41,392 nucleotides of DNA from Chloroflexota bacterium. Its GTDB lineage: Bacteria; Chloroflexota; Dehalococcoidia; DSTF01; RBG-16-68-14. Under the pieces are notes generated by a model. It worked only from the letters and a program-made list of their open reading frames with translations, ran no database searches and was not told where the DNA came from. The stretch lies in the NCBI GenBank assembly GCA_003228685.1, contig QIFC01000082.1, forward strand, positions 1 through 41,392, given 5' to 3'. The position numbers and the translations under genes were made by a program. Within the stretch, counting starts at the first letter, position 1. Each line of letters begins with the position of its first letter. Positions 31,541 to 40,875 of this stretch are shown here, in pieces.

Positions 31541-32623
31541 ATGAGTACGCAAGCTAAGACGCCGGAGTCGCTGGTAGGCCAAGTGGGCCGGGAGGCGACG
31601 CGCACCATCGACAGGTCGCGCCGTAGTCTAGACCTGCTGCTTGGCCGGCACGACCCTGACGTTGGGACCACGCCGAAGGAGACGCTCTTCTCGAAGGGCA
31701 CGATGAAGCTCTATCGCTTCAGGCCCGTGACCGACGACGTGTACCGCGTGCCGCTCGTGTTCGTGATGTCGCTGGTCAGCAAGTCCTACATTCTCGACCT
31801 CGCCCCCGGTCAGAGCTTCGTGGAGTATCTGCTCAAGCAAGGCTTCGATGTCTATATGATCGATTGGGGCTATCCACGCGCGGAAGACCACACGCTGCGT
31901 CTAGATGACTACGTTGTGGACATGATGCCGCGCTGCTTGGAGATTGTGCGAGAGCGAACTGGCCAGGACGACGTTTCGATACTGGGGTACTGCATGGGCG
32001 GCGTGTTCGGTCTCATGTATGCCGGAGCGTTTCCGGAGTCGGGGGTAAGGAACCTGATCTGTGTCGCGACGCCCGTGGACTTCGATGGGATGGGGCTGCT
32101 GCGCCGATGGGCAGATCCGCGCTGGTTCGATGTGGACCGGATGGTCGATACGTACGGCAACATTCCCGCGGAGATCATGCTGAGATCGCTTGAGATGCTG
32201 CGACCGCTGGAGCGGCCTTTAAGCTATCTGCGTCTGTGGGACAATCTCTGGGACGAGGAGTACGTCTACAACTGGCGCATCCGCTACAAGTGGGTGCAGG
32301 ACCAGATACCGTTCCCCGGCGAGGCGTACCGTCAGTTCACGAAAGAGCTGATGTGGGGAAACAAGCTGATCAAGGGCGAATTGGAGCTTGGCGGCAAGCG
32401 CGTCGACCTCAAGCGGATATCTGCTTCTGTTCTGAACGCCGTCGCGGAGTTCGATCACATCTCCCCATACGATGCAACGAAGGCCCTAACGTCATACGTT
32501 GGCAGCGAGGATAAGCAGGATCTGAAGGTGCGCGGCGGCCACGTGAGCCTGATTGCGGGCAGGAGCGCTGTTACGCGGTTCTGGCCGACCGTGAACGAGT
32601 GGCTGTCCGCTCGTTCGGTCTGA
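31541..32623 (+). CDS. phaC: Class III poly(R)-hydroxyalkanoate synthase, catalytic subunit
   Basis: A 360-residue PHA synthase that polymerises (R)-3-hydroxyacyl-CoA on the surface of cytoplasmic granules. The lipase-like box with catalytic Cys is GYCMGG (Cys151); Asp305 in EFDHISP and His334 in GGHVSL complete the triad. These positions are close to the Cys149/Asp302/His331 known for the Allochromatium class III enzyme. VYMIDWGYPRAEDH and the conserved Trp-rich lid (YLRLWDNLWDEEYVYNW) are also present. Length fits class III (about 355) and not class I (about 590). It follows the PhaE-like gene. Confidence 0.95.
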   Translation: MSTQAKTPESLVGQVGREATRTIDRSRRSLDLLLGRHDPDVGTTPKETLFSKGTMKLYRFRPVTDDVYRVPLVFVMSLVSKSYILDLAPGQSFVEYLLKQGFDVYMIDWGYPRAEDHTLRLDDYVVDMMPRCLEIVRERTGQDDVSILGYCMGGVFGLMYAGAFPESGVRNLICVATPVDFDGMGLLRRWADPRWFDVDRMVDTYGNIPAEIMLRSLEMLRPLERPLSYLRLWDNLWDEEYVYNWRIRYKWVQDQIPFPGEAYRQFTKELMWGNKLIKGELELGGKRVDLKRISASVLNAVAEFDHISPYDATKALTSYVGSEDKQDLKVRGGHVSLIAGRSAVTRFWPTVNEWLSARSV

Positions 32624-32767
32624 ACTAGCCCACTCCGACTCAACTTAGCCACTTCGCCGCCCTCCCGCGGGGCGCGCCCTCTCATGTTCTCGATGAGGCA
32701 GCCGATCTTTCCATTAGGAGTATCCCTGATGGAGCCAGGAGTGGTTCCTGAGAGAAACGAGGCTGCG

Positions 32768-33625
32768 ATGCCGGTTGTCGAGTCGAACGGGATTGATATC
32801 TATTACGAAGAGCATGGTTCCGGGGAGCCGCTGCTCTTGATCATGGGGTGGGGCGCCAACGCCGCGACGTGGCGCCCGCAGCTCCCTGGTCTGGCCGAGC
32901 AGTTCCGTGTTATCACGTTCGACAATCGAGGTGTGGGACGCTCGTCGTCGCCGGAAGGACCGTACAGCGTCCCGCAGATGGCTGGCGATGTGGTGGGCCT
33001 GCTGGATGCGCTGGAGGTGCCCCGCGCGCACGTGTTCGGCATCTCGCTGGGTGGGATGATCGCTCAAGAGTTGGCGATCGAACATCCGGGTCGCGTGGAT
33101 GCGTTGATTCTCGGCTGCACGACGCCGGGGAGCTGTCACGCGGCGGGCGTGGCCAGGCTGCATAACGATGTCTCAGCCTTCCGTGACGCCAACGGCCAAG
33201 GCTCGCTCGAATGGTTCTCCGAGTTCTTGAGGCGGCTCTGGACGGAAGAGGCGGTCATAGAGTCAACGACCGAACTTCAGGATTTCGTCTTGTCCCTGAT
33301 CAGGTTCCCACCGACGTCGCACGGCCTGCGCTCTCAGGCCGACGCTGTGTTGAAGCATGACACCTATGACCGGCTTGAGCAGATCCGCCATCGGACGCTG
33401 GTGATGACGGGCGATGAAGACATGCTCATCGATCCCAAGAACTCCAAGATCTTGGCGAAGCGAATTCCCAATGCGGAGCTACAGATCTTCGAGGGATTGC
33501 GGCACGCATTCCATCTGGAGCGGCCTGACCTGTCGAACAACGCGATCATCGATTTCATTCTGGGGACACGCCGGGCAGAGAGAGCTGACCCTCCTCTGGA
33601 ACTAGCGGAGCGTCGCCGCTCGTAG
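32768..33625 (+). CDS. Alpha/beta hydrolase
   Basis: A 285-residue cytoplasmic alpha/beta-fold hydrolase. The oxyanion segment LLLIMGWGANAATW, the nucleophile elbow FGISLGGMIAQE (Ser), the acid in TGDEDMLIDP and the His in GLRHAFHLERP are all in place. A DNRGVGRSS segment is typical of the haloperoxidase/3-oxoadipate lactonase branch. The substrate is unknown. The ATG at 32768 is chosen for GAGG 5 nt upstream; upstream in-frame ATGs (32684, 32729) lack one. Its last 71 bp overlap the 3' end of the convergent addA gene. Confidence 0.9.
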   Translation: MPVVESNGIDIYYEEHGSGEPLLLIMGWGANAATWRPQLPGLAEQFRVITFDNRGVGRSSSPEGPYSVPQMAGDVVGLLDALEVPRAHVFGISLGGMIAQELAIEHPGRVDALILGCTTPGSCHAAGVARLHNDVSAFRDANGQGSLEWFSEFLRRLWTEEAVIESTTELQDFVLSLIRFPPTSHGLRSQADAVLKHDTYDRLEQIRHRTLVMTGDEDMLIDPKNSKILAKRIPNAELQIFEGLRHAFHLERPDLSNNAIIDFILGTRRAERADPPLELAERRRS

Positions 33626-36600
33626 CGGGGGCGAGCTGCCCGCGTACGTTCGCGATCGCGGCCGTTAGGTCCTCAATGTGGCGTTCGCGCGAACGTCCCG
33701 GTTCCACGAATACAAACACGCATTTCGCGACCGTTCGCCCCAACGCTTCCTCGACAGCGAGCGCATATGTGGCGCCCTGTGGCGTGTAACGTTCCAGCGC
33801 CGCCTCTAGCTGCTGTTCACCCGGGGCGCGGTCTGTCTTGTAGTCGACGACTACGAGGCCATCGCCGGTCTCATACAGCAGGTCGATGAATCCTTCTACG
33901 CTCACGTTACCGACCGGAGCGGACACGAATAGCTCACGCCAGTAGCGGCGGCCGGCTACAGCTTCACGCAGCGATGCCGAATCGAGGGCCGCTTCGACCA
34001 TGCGGGCGATCTCCTGCCAGCGGCCCGCAATGCCTTCCGCGTCCGCCTGCGCTCGCGCCGCGCTTTCGAGGTTGGCGCGCGTTTCCATGTCGATGCTCTG
34101 CAGCACCGCATGGACGGCGCGACCGAGGGCCGTGCCGGCCCGTCCGCGACGCCAGGGAGGCACTTCTTCGACGGGTGGGTCCTTCTGGATGTTGGGGTCA
34201 TCTTCTTCGCCCGCTGTCTTCTTGACGATCTCGGTTGCCGACATGGTGGGGACGCGGCGGAGTGATTCGATGCGTCGTTCACGCTCGGTCAGCCAGGCTG
34301 CGTACGCGCCGGCGGAGTCGTTGAACACAGCGGGGTCGCCGGCTTCCGGTGGCAAGGCGACAGGGGTCGGCCCGTGCCAGAGATCGGTGAGTGGCTCGCT
34401 CAGCTGGAAGAGGCGTGAGGCCAACGTCTCGCTCTTGGACTTGTGGTAAAGGCTGACGACGAGGTGATCGCGGGCACGAGTCGCCGCCACGTAGAGGACG
34501 CGGATCTTCTCGAATTCGTCCATCCGCTCCTCGTCCTGGGAACGCTGGTCGTAGCCGGGCGTCTGGAGGTGCTTGCTGCCGATCGCGATCTCCATCCTGC
34601 CATCCTCATGCCAGAGGACGGGCTCGGAGCGTCTCTGAGAGCCGCTCTCTGTGTTGAGGCCGGCGAGGAGGACGATCGGGAACTCGAGGCCCTTGGCAGC
34701 ATGGACCGTCATGATGCGGACGGCATCGTCATCGGGCTCCGGCACGGCTGTCTCGACGATGCGCGTACCCTCCTCAGCTTGGCGCTCGGCCCAGTCGATG
34801 AATTGACGAAGCGTGCGGCCGCCGGCCTCCGCGAACGCGCGCGACTGATCCAACACGAGGCGCAGGCGTTGCCACCGCTCGCGAGGACGGCGGTGCGCGA
34901 AGGCCAGTTCGAAGAGGCGACGCTCCCGGATTACGGCCTCGACGATGGCGTTGATCGGCTCCCACCAACGGCGGCGGTGCAGGTCGTGTAGCGCGCGCAT
35001 AGCCTCAACGACGGGATCGTCGCCGGCCAGGCCCGCGGGCGGGCCGGCTCGATAGTCCCAACGGCCGCGCTCGTTGCGGAAGCGCAGCAGGTCGTCGTCG
35101 CCACAGGCAAAGGCGGGCGCCCGCAGCGCCGCGATCAGGGCGACTTCGTCTGTAGGGTCATCGATCGCGCGCAGGACGGACAACAGATCGCGGACTTCCT
35201 GCGTGTCATACACGAGCGATTGCGATTCGACGCGGTACGGAATGCGGGCTTCTTCCAGCGCCGCCTCAATCTGGGGCAGGACGGTGCGCGTCGGAATGAG
35301 GACAGCGATATCGGCGTACTTCGCATCGCGGACGGCGTCACCGGCCTGGTCCGAAATTTGCCAGCGCTCGCTCTTAGCGGCGAGGATCGTATGGACGATG
35401 TCCCGCGCTTCGAGGACGCGGATGTCCGCGACGTTTTCCTTGTCGATGCTCGCGCGGCCGAAGAGCCGGATGCCAGGGCCCTCGTTCTGCCTGCCGCGGG
35501 ACGCTTCAAGTGCCACGTGGGCGGCCTGGCCGGCGACCGGCTCCTCGCCCATTAGATGGGCGAACATCTCGTTGAGCCAATCGATCACGGGGCTGACGGA
35601 ACGGTAGTTCTGCTGAAGCTGGACGACTCCTGACGAGAAGCGCTCTTGGGCAGCCTGGTAAAGGTTGATGTCGGCCCGGCGGAAGCGGTAGATCGACTGC
35701 TTCGGGTCGCCGACGAAGAAGAGGCGTCCTTCGTCGACGGGCGCCTCTTGCCAGCGGACTCCTTCGGCCGGGCCGCTGCTCGCAAGCAGAATTGCAATTT
35801 CGATCTGCAGCGGATCGGTGTCTTGGAACTCGTCGATCAGGAGATGCGAGAACTGCTTCCGCACCGCTTCGCGCACGCCGTCGTCGCCTCGCAGGAGGTT
35901 GCGCGCGAGGACGAGCAGGTCGTGGAACTCCAGGCGTCCCAGCGCCCGCCGCTCTCCGGCGTAGTCCAGGACGAAGCGTTGGACGGCTGACAGCAGAGGA
36001 GGTATCACGTTGGCGCCGGCCTGCGCGAGCAGGCCGTCCCGGAGGTCTTGGGCTTCCGTCAGGCGGTCGCGCACTGCGTCCACGGAGACCTTCTGCCAGT
36101 TGGGCTTGCGCCCCAATCGGCTCTTGATGCGGGACGTTTCCAGCAAGACGCGGAGTTGATCGAGTTCGGAAGCGGCGGCTGCTAGACGCCGGGCGGCGAC
36201 TTCGATCCCCTCCAGGTGCTCGACCATCTTGTCGTCGTGCGCCATGCAGGTATCCCTCAGGCCCGCGATCGCTTCGAGTTCGCGCGCGAGACCGCTCGTG
36301 TCGATGGCGCCCAGGGGCGACTGCTCAGGTGGATCATCGCGGACGCGATCCCAGTTCTCATGGAGCTTCCAGGCGACCGCGCGCAGGTCTTCGATGCTGA
36401 GGCCCATCGTGAACGCACGCAGGAGCACGTCTTCGAGGTCTCCGTCGCTAAGGAGACGGTCGACGAACGCGGCCCAGTGCTCTTCGAACGCGATGGAGGC
36501 GCTGATCTCGTCCTGCACTTCGATGAGGGGAGGGAGGCCGGCCTCCAGTGGGTGCTCAGTGAGGATGCGCTGGGCGAATCCGTGAAGCGTCTCAATGGCC

Positions 36601-36911
36601 GCGCCATCGAGGCCGGCAAGCGCCGCCCGACAGCGGTCGCGCTCCTCTACTGCAACCGCGTCCGAATCTTGCTCCTCCTGTTCTATTCGGAGGCGGATGC
36701 GGTCGCGAAGCTCGGCCGCGGCGGACTCGGTGAAGGTGATGGCGGCGATATTCTGAAGCCGTGTCCGGCCCGACGAGACGAGGCGCACGATCCGTTCGAT
36801 CAGCTCTCTCGTTTTGCCCGTGCCCGCGCCGGCCTGGACGAATAGGGTTGATTCCAGATCAGTACGGATGCGCTCTCGGGCTTCCTGATCGGAGGGCGTG
36901 GCCTGGTTCAT
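33555..36911 (-). CDS. addA: AddA-type UvrD helicase/RecB-family nuclease
   Basis: An 1118-residue ATP-dependent helicase-nuclease that processes double-strand breaks. Motif I is AGAGTGKT at about residues 27-34; motif II LIDEFQDTDP; motif III region FVGDPKQSIYRFRRAD; later motifs VMTVHAAKGLEFPIVLLAG-like (MTVHAAKGLEFP) and VLYVAATRARDHLVVS. The C-terminal 170 residues form a RecB-type nuclease domain with GFIDLLYE and VVVDYKTD. Its ATG overlaps the addB stop (ATGA). The 3' end overlaps the convergent alpha/beta hydrolase by 71 bp. Chi-like hot-spot recognition cannot be judged here. Confidence 0.93.
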   Translation of the reverse strand: MNQATPSDQEARERIRTDLESTLFVQAGAGTGKTRELIERIVRLVSSGRTRLQNIAAITFTESAAAELRDRIRLRIEQEEQDSDAVAVEERDRCRAALAGLDGAAIETLHGFAQRILTEHPLEAGLPPLIEVQDEISASIAFEEHWAAFVDRLLSDGDLEDVLLRAFTMGLSIEDLRAVAWKLHENWDRVRDDPPEQSPLGAIDTSGLARELEAIAGLRDTCMAHDDKMVEHLEGIEVAARRLAAAASELDQLRVLLETSRIKSRLGRKPNWQKVSVDAVRDRLTEAQDLRDGLLAQAGANVIPPLLSAVQRFVLDYAGERRALGRLEFHDLLVLARNLLRGDDGVREAVRKQFSHLLIDEFQDTDPLQIEIAILLASSGPAEGVRWQEAPVDEGRLFFVGDPKQSIYRFRRADINLYQAAQERFSSGVVQLQQNYRSVSPVIDWLNEMFAHLMGEEPVAGQAAHVALEASRGRQNEGPGIRLFGRASIDKENVADIRVLEARDIVHTILAAKSERWQISDQAGDAVRDAKYADIAVLIPTRTVLPQIEAALEEARIPYRVESQSLVYDTQEVRDLLSVLRAIDDPTDEVALIAALRAPAFACGDDDLLRFRNERGRWDYRAGPPAGLAGDDPVVEAMRALHDLHRRRWWEPINAIVEAVIRERRLFELAFAHRRPRERWQRLRLVLDQSRAFAEAGGRTLRQFIDWAERQAEEGTRIVETAVPEPDDDAVRIMTVHAAKGLEFPIVLLAGLNTESGSQRRSEPVLWHEDGRMEIAIGSKHLQTPGYDQRSQDEERMDEFEKIRVLYVAATRARDHLVVSLYHKSKSETLASRLFQLSEPLTDLWHGPTPVALPPEAGDPAVFNDSAGAYAAWLTERERRIESLRRVPTMSATEIVKKTAGEEDDPNIQKDPPVEEVPPWRRGRAGTALGRAVHAVLQSIDMETRANLESAARAQADAEGIAGRWQEIARMVEAALDSASLREAVAGRRYWRELFVSAPVGNVSVEGFIDLLYETGDGLVVVDYKTDRAPGEQQLEAALERYTPQGATYALAVEEALGRTVAKCVFVFVEPGRSRERHIEDLTAAIANVRGQLAPATSGDAPLVPEEGQLSLPGVSPE

Positions 36912-39900
36912 TGGCCGGGCCCTCCCTCCGAGAGCGTTACGTATTGGGCCAACTCCGGCGCACCACGCTTGCGCTCCCAGGCTCTCGCCTTGTCGCTGGG
37001 GCAGACCCGTGTGTACGGGCAGAACATGCAGTTCGCGTAGGTCCCTTGCTGTGCCGGTCCCGGCCGGGCAGGGAACAAGCCATCGCCGATGCCGTCAACG
37101 ATCGTCACCAACGCGCTCCTGAATCTCTCCAGGCGCTCTTCTGTGATCGCGTAGCCAGCTCGCTTGTAGTCCCACTGCTCGGTGGCGAACCAGTAGTAGG
37201 AGTCGGTTGGGACTTGGCCGTGGGCCTGTTGAGCGGCGAGGGCGTAGATGGGGAGTTGGAGAAGCGTGCCGTTCTTGACCGGGTCCTTGTCCAGCTTGTC
37301 GAATGGGTTCGCGGAGCCGCTCTTGTAGTCGAGGACGAGCAGGCGTGAGCCGTCTCGCGCGCGGTCGACGCGGTCGATGCGGCCGCGGAACGCGATCTTG
37401 CGGGTGGCGTCGAGATCGGCGATCACGGGTGGCCGGCCGCTGTCCTGCACGCCGAAGGCGAACTCAGCGTCGGAGGGGACGACGCCGAACTCACGGCGCA
37501 GCTCTTCGTCGGCGTCTAGGAATCCGTCCAGGTCGCGCATGATGCGTTCGCGGTCCAGACGCCAGAGCACGGGCCTGCCGGTGATGCCGGACGCTTCGGC
37601 TTCATCGCATAGCTCGACGCCGATCTGCAGGAGGCGTTGCCGCTGCTCCTCGCTCCAGGGCTGATCCTCCTCAACGGGGAGCATCTCTGTGATGAAGCGC
37701 TCCAACGCTTCGTGAAGCAGGTTTCCGCGGTCGATGGGGCTGAGCCGTAGCGTCTCTTCCGGGCTGAGGGTCTCGGCAACGCGGAGGACGTTCCCCAGGA
37801 GGTACTTGCGGGGGCAGGCCGCCCAGTTTTGCAGCGCCGTGGGCGAGACCGCCCGGTCCGCCGCCGGCATGAGATCGCCGGCCTCACCGACGCTACCGTC
37901 CCATCTTGTGAGGCGGTTGCTGATACGCGCCAAGCCGGCGTCGAACCCGCCGCGGAGGGCGGAGGCGTCATTCGCCAACGAGAGATAGTGATCCGTGATC
38001 TGCCGGCCGTTGCGCTTCCAGCGGAGGAGGCTGCGCAACCCATACTCCTGCTTGGACGCGGGTGCGCTGCCGTTCGTGAGCGCTCCTTCGAAGGAGGGGA
38101 CAATGGTGAGCCAGGCCGGTGATGGCCGCCTATCGAGGTCCTCGCTGTACAGCCCGCGCCCGGCCAGGGCGGAGGCGCTCTCAAGCAGCCAGCGCGCGGG
38201 GAGCTTTCCGCGATGGCCGCGCAGGTCGGCTCGCGGGTACACGAGCAGCCGTTCCGGCGCGACGGCGAGCGCCGCGAGATAGTCGCGGCGGTCCTCCGCC
38301 CGACGGTCGGTCCGGAGGGGCATGCCTTCGCCTGCCGCCTTGCGCTCGAAGTCGGGCAGTAATGGGTCGTCGCGACCACGCGGCGGCACGAGTCCTTCCG
38401 ACATGCCGAGCAAGATGACGACATCGAAGCTCGTTCCCATGGCATCGCGGATACGGCCGGTGAACACGCCATCGCCGAACCGCCCGATGCGCGAGGCGGG
38501 CGCTTCCAGTTCACGCTCCAACGCGCGGCGGAACGTGGATTCGTCTGTCCGCGAGCGTACGTCGTCCAGGTGTGCCAAGGTTTCGAGTGCCCCCTCGACT
38601 TTTCGATACGCCTCGACCTCGTGCTCCGGCCAGTTCCGCCGGTGGCCCTCGCCGCCGAGGTACTGCTCGAGGAGTTTGGCCGCCCAGGCGGCAAACGCCT
38701 CCCAGGTCCAGCCTTTCTTCGGCTGAACGCTGGCCGCAAGCTCTTCGATAAAGGCCGCGAGCCGCTGCGTGTTGTCAAGCTCCGCGTCGAGGCCGCGAAT
38801 CTGCCACTCTGGCGCGTCGTCGTGGCGCTCAAGGGCGTCGCGACGTTGGAGAGTACCGCGGCTGTGACGCCCGAGCCGGGCCTGCCACTGCGCGGGACCA
38901 ACAACAATACCGGCGGCGCGCGAGAGCGTGTCCCAGCGATGAGCCGGGGCTGGATCGCGGCCGCGGTGCTCTAGGACGGGCCCGGCGCTGAGCCAGTCCA
39001 TGACGGCATCACGTTTGAACTCGAGTTCGCGGAGCCGGAGGAGGCCGAGGAGCGTACGCCCCGGCATGGTCTGCGCGAGCGTCTGGACCGCGGGCGCGTT
39101 GTGCGGCATGCTGGCGGCTTTGAACTGCTCGTGCGTGAGCAGGGCATACGGTTGCGCGGCGGGATAGAGGACGGCGATGCGATGGAGGGGGACGCCGGTG
39201 GCGAGGCGCTCCGACACATGCCTGAGCGCGAACCTGACCTCTTCCTCGGCGTCGGTGACGGCGACGATCTCCGTAGCGTGCGGCGCGTCCGGCGCTTCCT
39301 CGCGATCGGCCGCGCCAAACGCCTCCTCGAGCGATGCCGCGAGCTGCCTGGCAGGCGCGTCGGCAGCCTCGTCCCCAGTCTGTCCGACGAGAACCGTGAG
39401 TCCGCCTGCGGAGCCGAGCGCTTCGATGAAGCGATGCTCGGAGGGCGAAAGCCGCCGTGGCAGATGGACGATGACGTGGCCCACATCCCGGAGGGCCGGC
39501 GAGCCAGCGCGAACAGCCCCGGCCGCGGCGTCCAGCAGGTCTTCCTCATCGTAGTAGCGATTTGACAGCTTGCGGACGCTGCGGTAGGCGCGCACGACCG
39601 TGGCGGCTCGCGGGCCCTGGCGCTCGATTGCGGGCAGGACCGACTCAGGCGAACGGCGCAGGTCGCGAAGCGTGGCATCAAGGCTGCGTTCGGTCGCTGT
39701 GTGTTCGGCGACGTCGCGAAAGACGCCGGGGTCTTCGGCCAGAGCCGCGCGTATGGCTTCGGCGCGGACGGCGTTGGTAAGCGGCCGGCGCTGTTCAGCG
39801 GCGAGGGTGGGAGCGCCGAGCAGTTCAGCGACGCGCGCGAGGACGATGAAGCGAACGTTGATAATGCCTTCGTGGCCAGAAACGGCCGAGAGCGAGAGGG

Positions 39901-40060
39901 CGCCGAGCCCCAAACTCCGCCGCAGCGAGAGGCCCGCGTAGTTTGAGGGAACGGCGACGGTGACGGGCGCGAGCGGGTCGCCGTCCTTGGCGTCGACGAT
40001 TGCGTCCCGCAGCGCGAGTGTGGCCGCGGGCCCGTAGGGAACAATGCGTAACGTGGTCAT
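36908..40060 (-). CDS. addB: AddB-type subunit with iron-sulfur nuclease domain
   Basis: A 1050-residue partner of AddA. The N-terminal helicase-like part lacks a GxxxxGKT loop (the corresponding region reads PYGPAATLALRD), so it should not hydrolyse ATP. The C-terminal nuclease domain has GRIDRVDRARDGSRLLVLDYKSG. The cysteines CPRKYLLGN and CMFCPYTRVC form the C-x(n)-CxxC-x5-C set expected to hold a [4Fe-4S] cluster, as in AddB and AdnA. The ATG at 40060 is chosen for AAGGA 9 nt upstream; GTG 40078 is possible. It is the first gene of the pair. Confidence 0.88.
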   Translation of the reverse strand: MTTLRIVPYGPAATLALRDAIVDAKDGDPLAPVTVAVPSNYAGLSLRRSLGLGALSLSAVSGHEGIINVRFIVLARVAELLGAPTLAAEQRRPLTNAVRAEAIRAALAEDPGVFRDVAEHTATERSLDATLRDLRRSPESVLPAIERQGPRAATVVRAYRSVRKLSNRYYDEEDLLDAAAGAVRAGSPALRDVGHVIVHLPRRLSPSEHRFIEALGSAGGLTVLVGQTGDEAADAPARQLAASLEEAFGAADREEAPDAPHATEIVAVTDAEEEVRFALRHVSERLATGVPLHRIAVLYPAAQPYALLTHEQFKAASMPHNAPAVQTLAQTMPGRTLLGLLRLRELEFKRDAVMDWLSAGPVLEHRGRDPAPAHRWDTLSRAAGIVVGPAQWQARLGRHSRGTLQRRDALERHDDAPEWQIRGLDAELDNTQRLAAFIEELAASVQPKKGWTWEAFAAWAAKLLEQYLGGEGHRRNWPEHEVEAYRKVEGALETLAHLDDVRSRTDESTFRRALERELEAPASRIGRFGDGVFTGRIRDAMGTSFDVVILLGMSEGLVPPRGRDDPLLPDFERKAAGEGMPLRTDRRAEDRRDYLAALAVAPERLLVYPRADLRGHRGKLPARWLLESASALAGRGLYSEDLDRRPSPAWLTIVPSFEGALTNGSAPASKQEYGLRSLLRWKRNGRQITDHYLSLANDASALRGGFDAGLARISNRLTRWDGSVGEAGDLMPAADRAVSPTALQNWAACPRKYLLGNVLRVAETLSPEETLRLSPIDRGNLLHEALERFITEMLPVEEDQPWSEEQRQRLLQIGVELCDEAEASGITGRPVLWRLDRERIMRDLDGFLDADEELRREFGVVPSDAEFAFGVQDSGRPPVIADLDATRKIAFRGRIDRVDRARDGSRLLVLDYKSGSANPFDKLDKDPVKNGTLLQLPIYALAAQQAHGQVPTDSYYWFATEQWDYKRAGYAITEERLERFRSALVTIVDGIGDGLFPARPGPAQQGTYANCMFCPYTRVCPSDKARAWERKRGAPELAQYVTLSEGGPGQ

Positions 40061-40121
40061 CCGGTCGATTTCCTTCACTCGCCCCGTGGGCCCGACCAGG
40101 ATTCTGGTCTGATGTGACCGG

Positions 40122-40739
40122 CTAGCCGAGCCGCACGCCCAGCTCGGCGAGCTGGTCCGCGAGCACGTCTCCCTGGTGAACGCAGAAGTGGACCGCCATC
40201 ATGCCGACTTCACGGGCGGCGGTAACGTTCCGTTCGGCGTCGTCGATGAAGACGCACTCCTCAGCGGGCAGTTCTAAGCGCTTCGCGGCCAGTTCGTAGA
40301 TTTCGTGTTTTGGCTTCGCGACGCCGACGACGGCCGACGAAATGATGTCGTCAAACAGGTGATGGATGCCGATCCCATCCTTGATCCGCTCCTCCAAATT
40401 GAGGTCGGCGTTGCTGAGGATCGAAACCTTGTACTGGGGCTTCAGCCCCTTGATGATCTCGATATTCTCTTCAATCAGGCCCCAGGAGTCGCGCCATTGC
40501 TGGTGGAGCGGGGGCAGCTTCTTGCCCGCATCTCCCTCTAGTTTTCTATGGGCGTTGACCGCCCACTGGACGATGTCGCCCCGGCCTTCCTCGACGTCGA
40601 GCCAATCCTGATTGCGGTAGAGGCTTTCGAGCAGGGCGTTGCGCTCGAGGCCGTGCTCGTCCTCCAGGTCGCGCGCGACGTCCCAGCGCATGTTGTTGAT
40701 GACGCCGCCGAAATCGAAGATGATCGCGTTGATGGGCAA
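40122..40739 (-). CDS. HAD-superfamily hydrolase, subfamily IA-like
   Basis: A 205-residue phosphatase-type HAD protein. Motif I is IIFDFGGVI near the N-terminus; the second Asp of a typical DxD is Gly, as in the YihX/epoxide-hydrolase-N-terminal-like group. Motif II is ILSNAD, motif III the conserved Lys near VGVAKPKHEIYELA, and motif IV FIDDAERNV. A helical cap lies between motifs I and II. The substrate is unknown. A 10-bp hairpin lies 30-52 nt upstream of the ATG. Confidence 0.92.
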   Translation of the reverse strand: MPINAIIFDFGGVINNMRWDVARDLEDEHGLERNALLESLYRNQDWLDVEEGRGDIVQWAVNAHRKLEGDAGKKLPPLHQQWRDSWGLIEENIEIIKGLKPQYKVSILSNADLNLEERIKDGIGIHHLFDDIISSAVVGVAKPKHEIYELAAKRLELPAEECVFIDDAERNVTAAREVGMMAVHFCVHQGDVLADQLAELGVRLG

Positions 40740-40768
40740 AGCGTTGCTCCTTCATGAATGAGCGTAAG

Positions 40769-40791
40769 GCGCCGCTGGCTTCCAGCGGCGC
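40769..40791. repeat. Hairpin upstream of HAD gene
   Basis: GCGCCGCTGG 40769-40778 pairs perfectly with CCAGCGGCGC 40782-40791, loop CTT. It is one of the strongest stems in the window and lies in the probable leader of the HAD gene. Confidence 0.7.
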
Positions 40792-40875
40792 GGGACGCCT
40801 CATAGTACAGGGAGCCTCCGCGTTTAGCAACGCGATGCCTAGCCTCTCTTAGCGTGACGATTTGCCGTGCCACGG

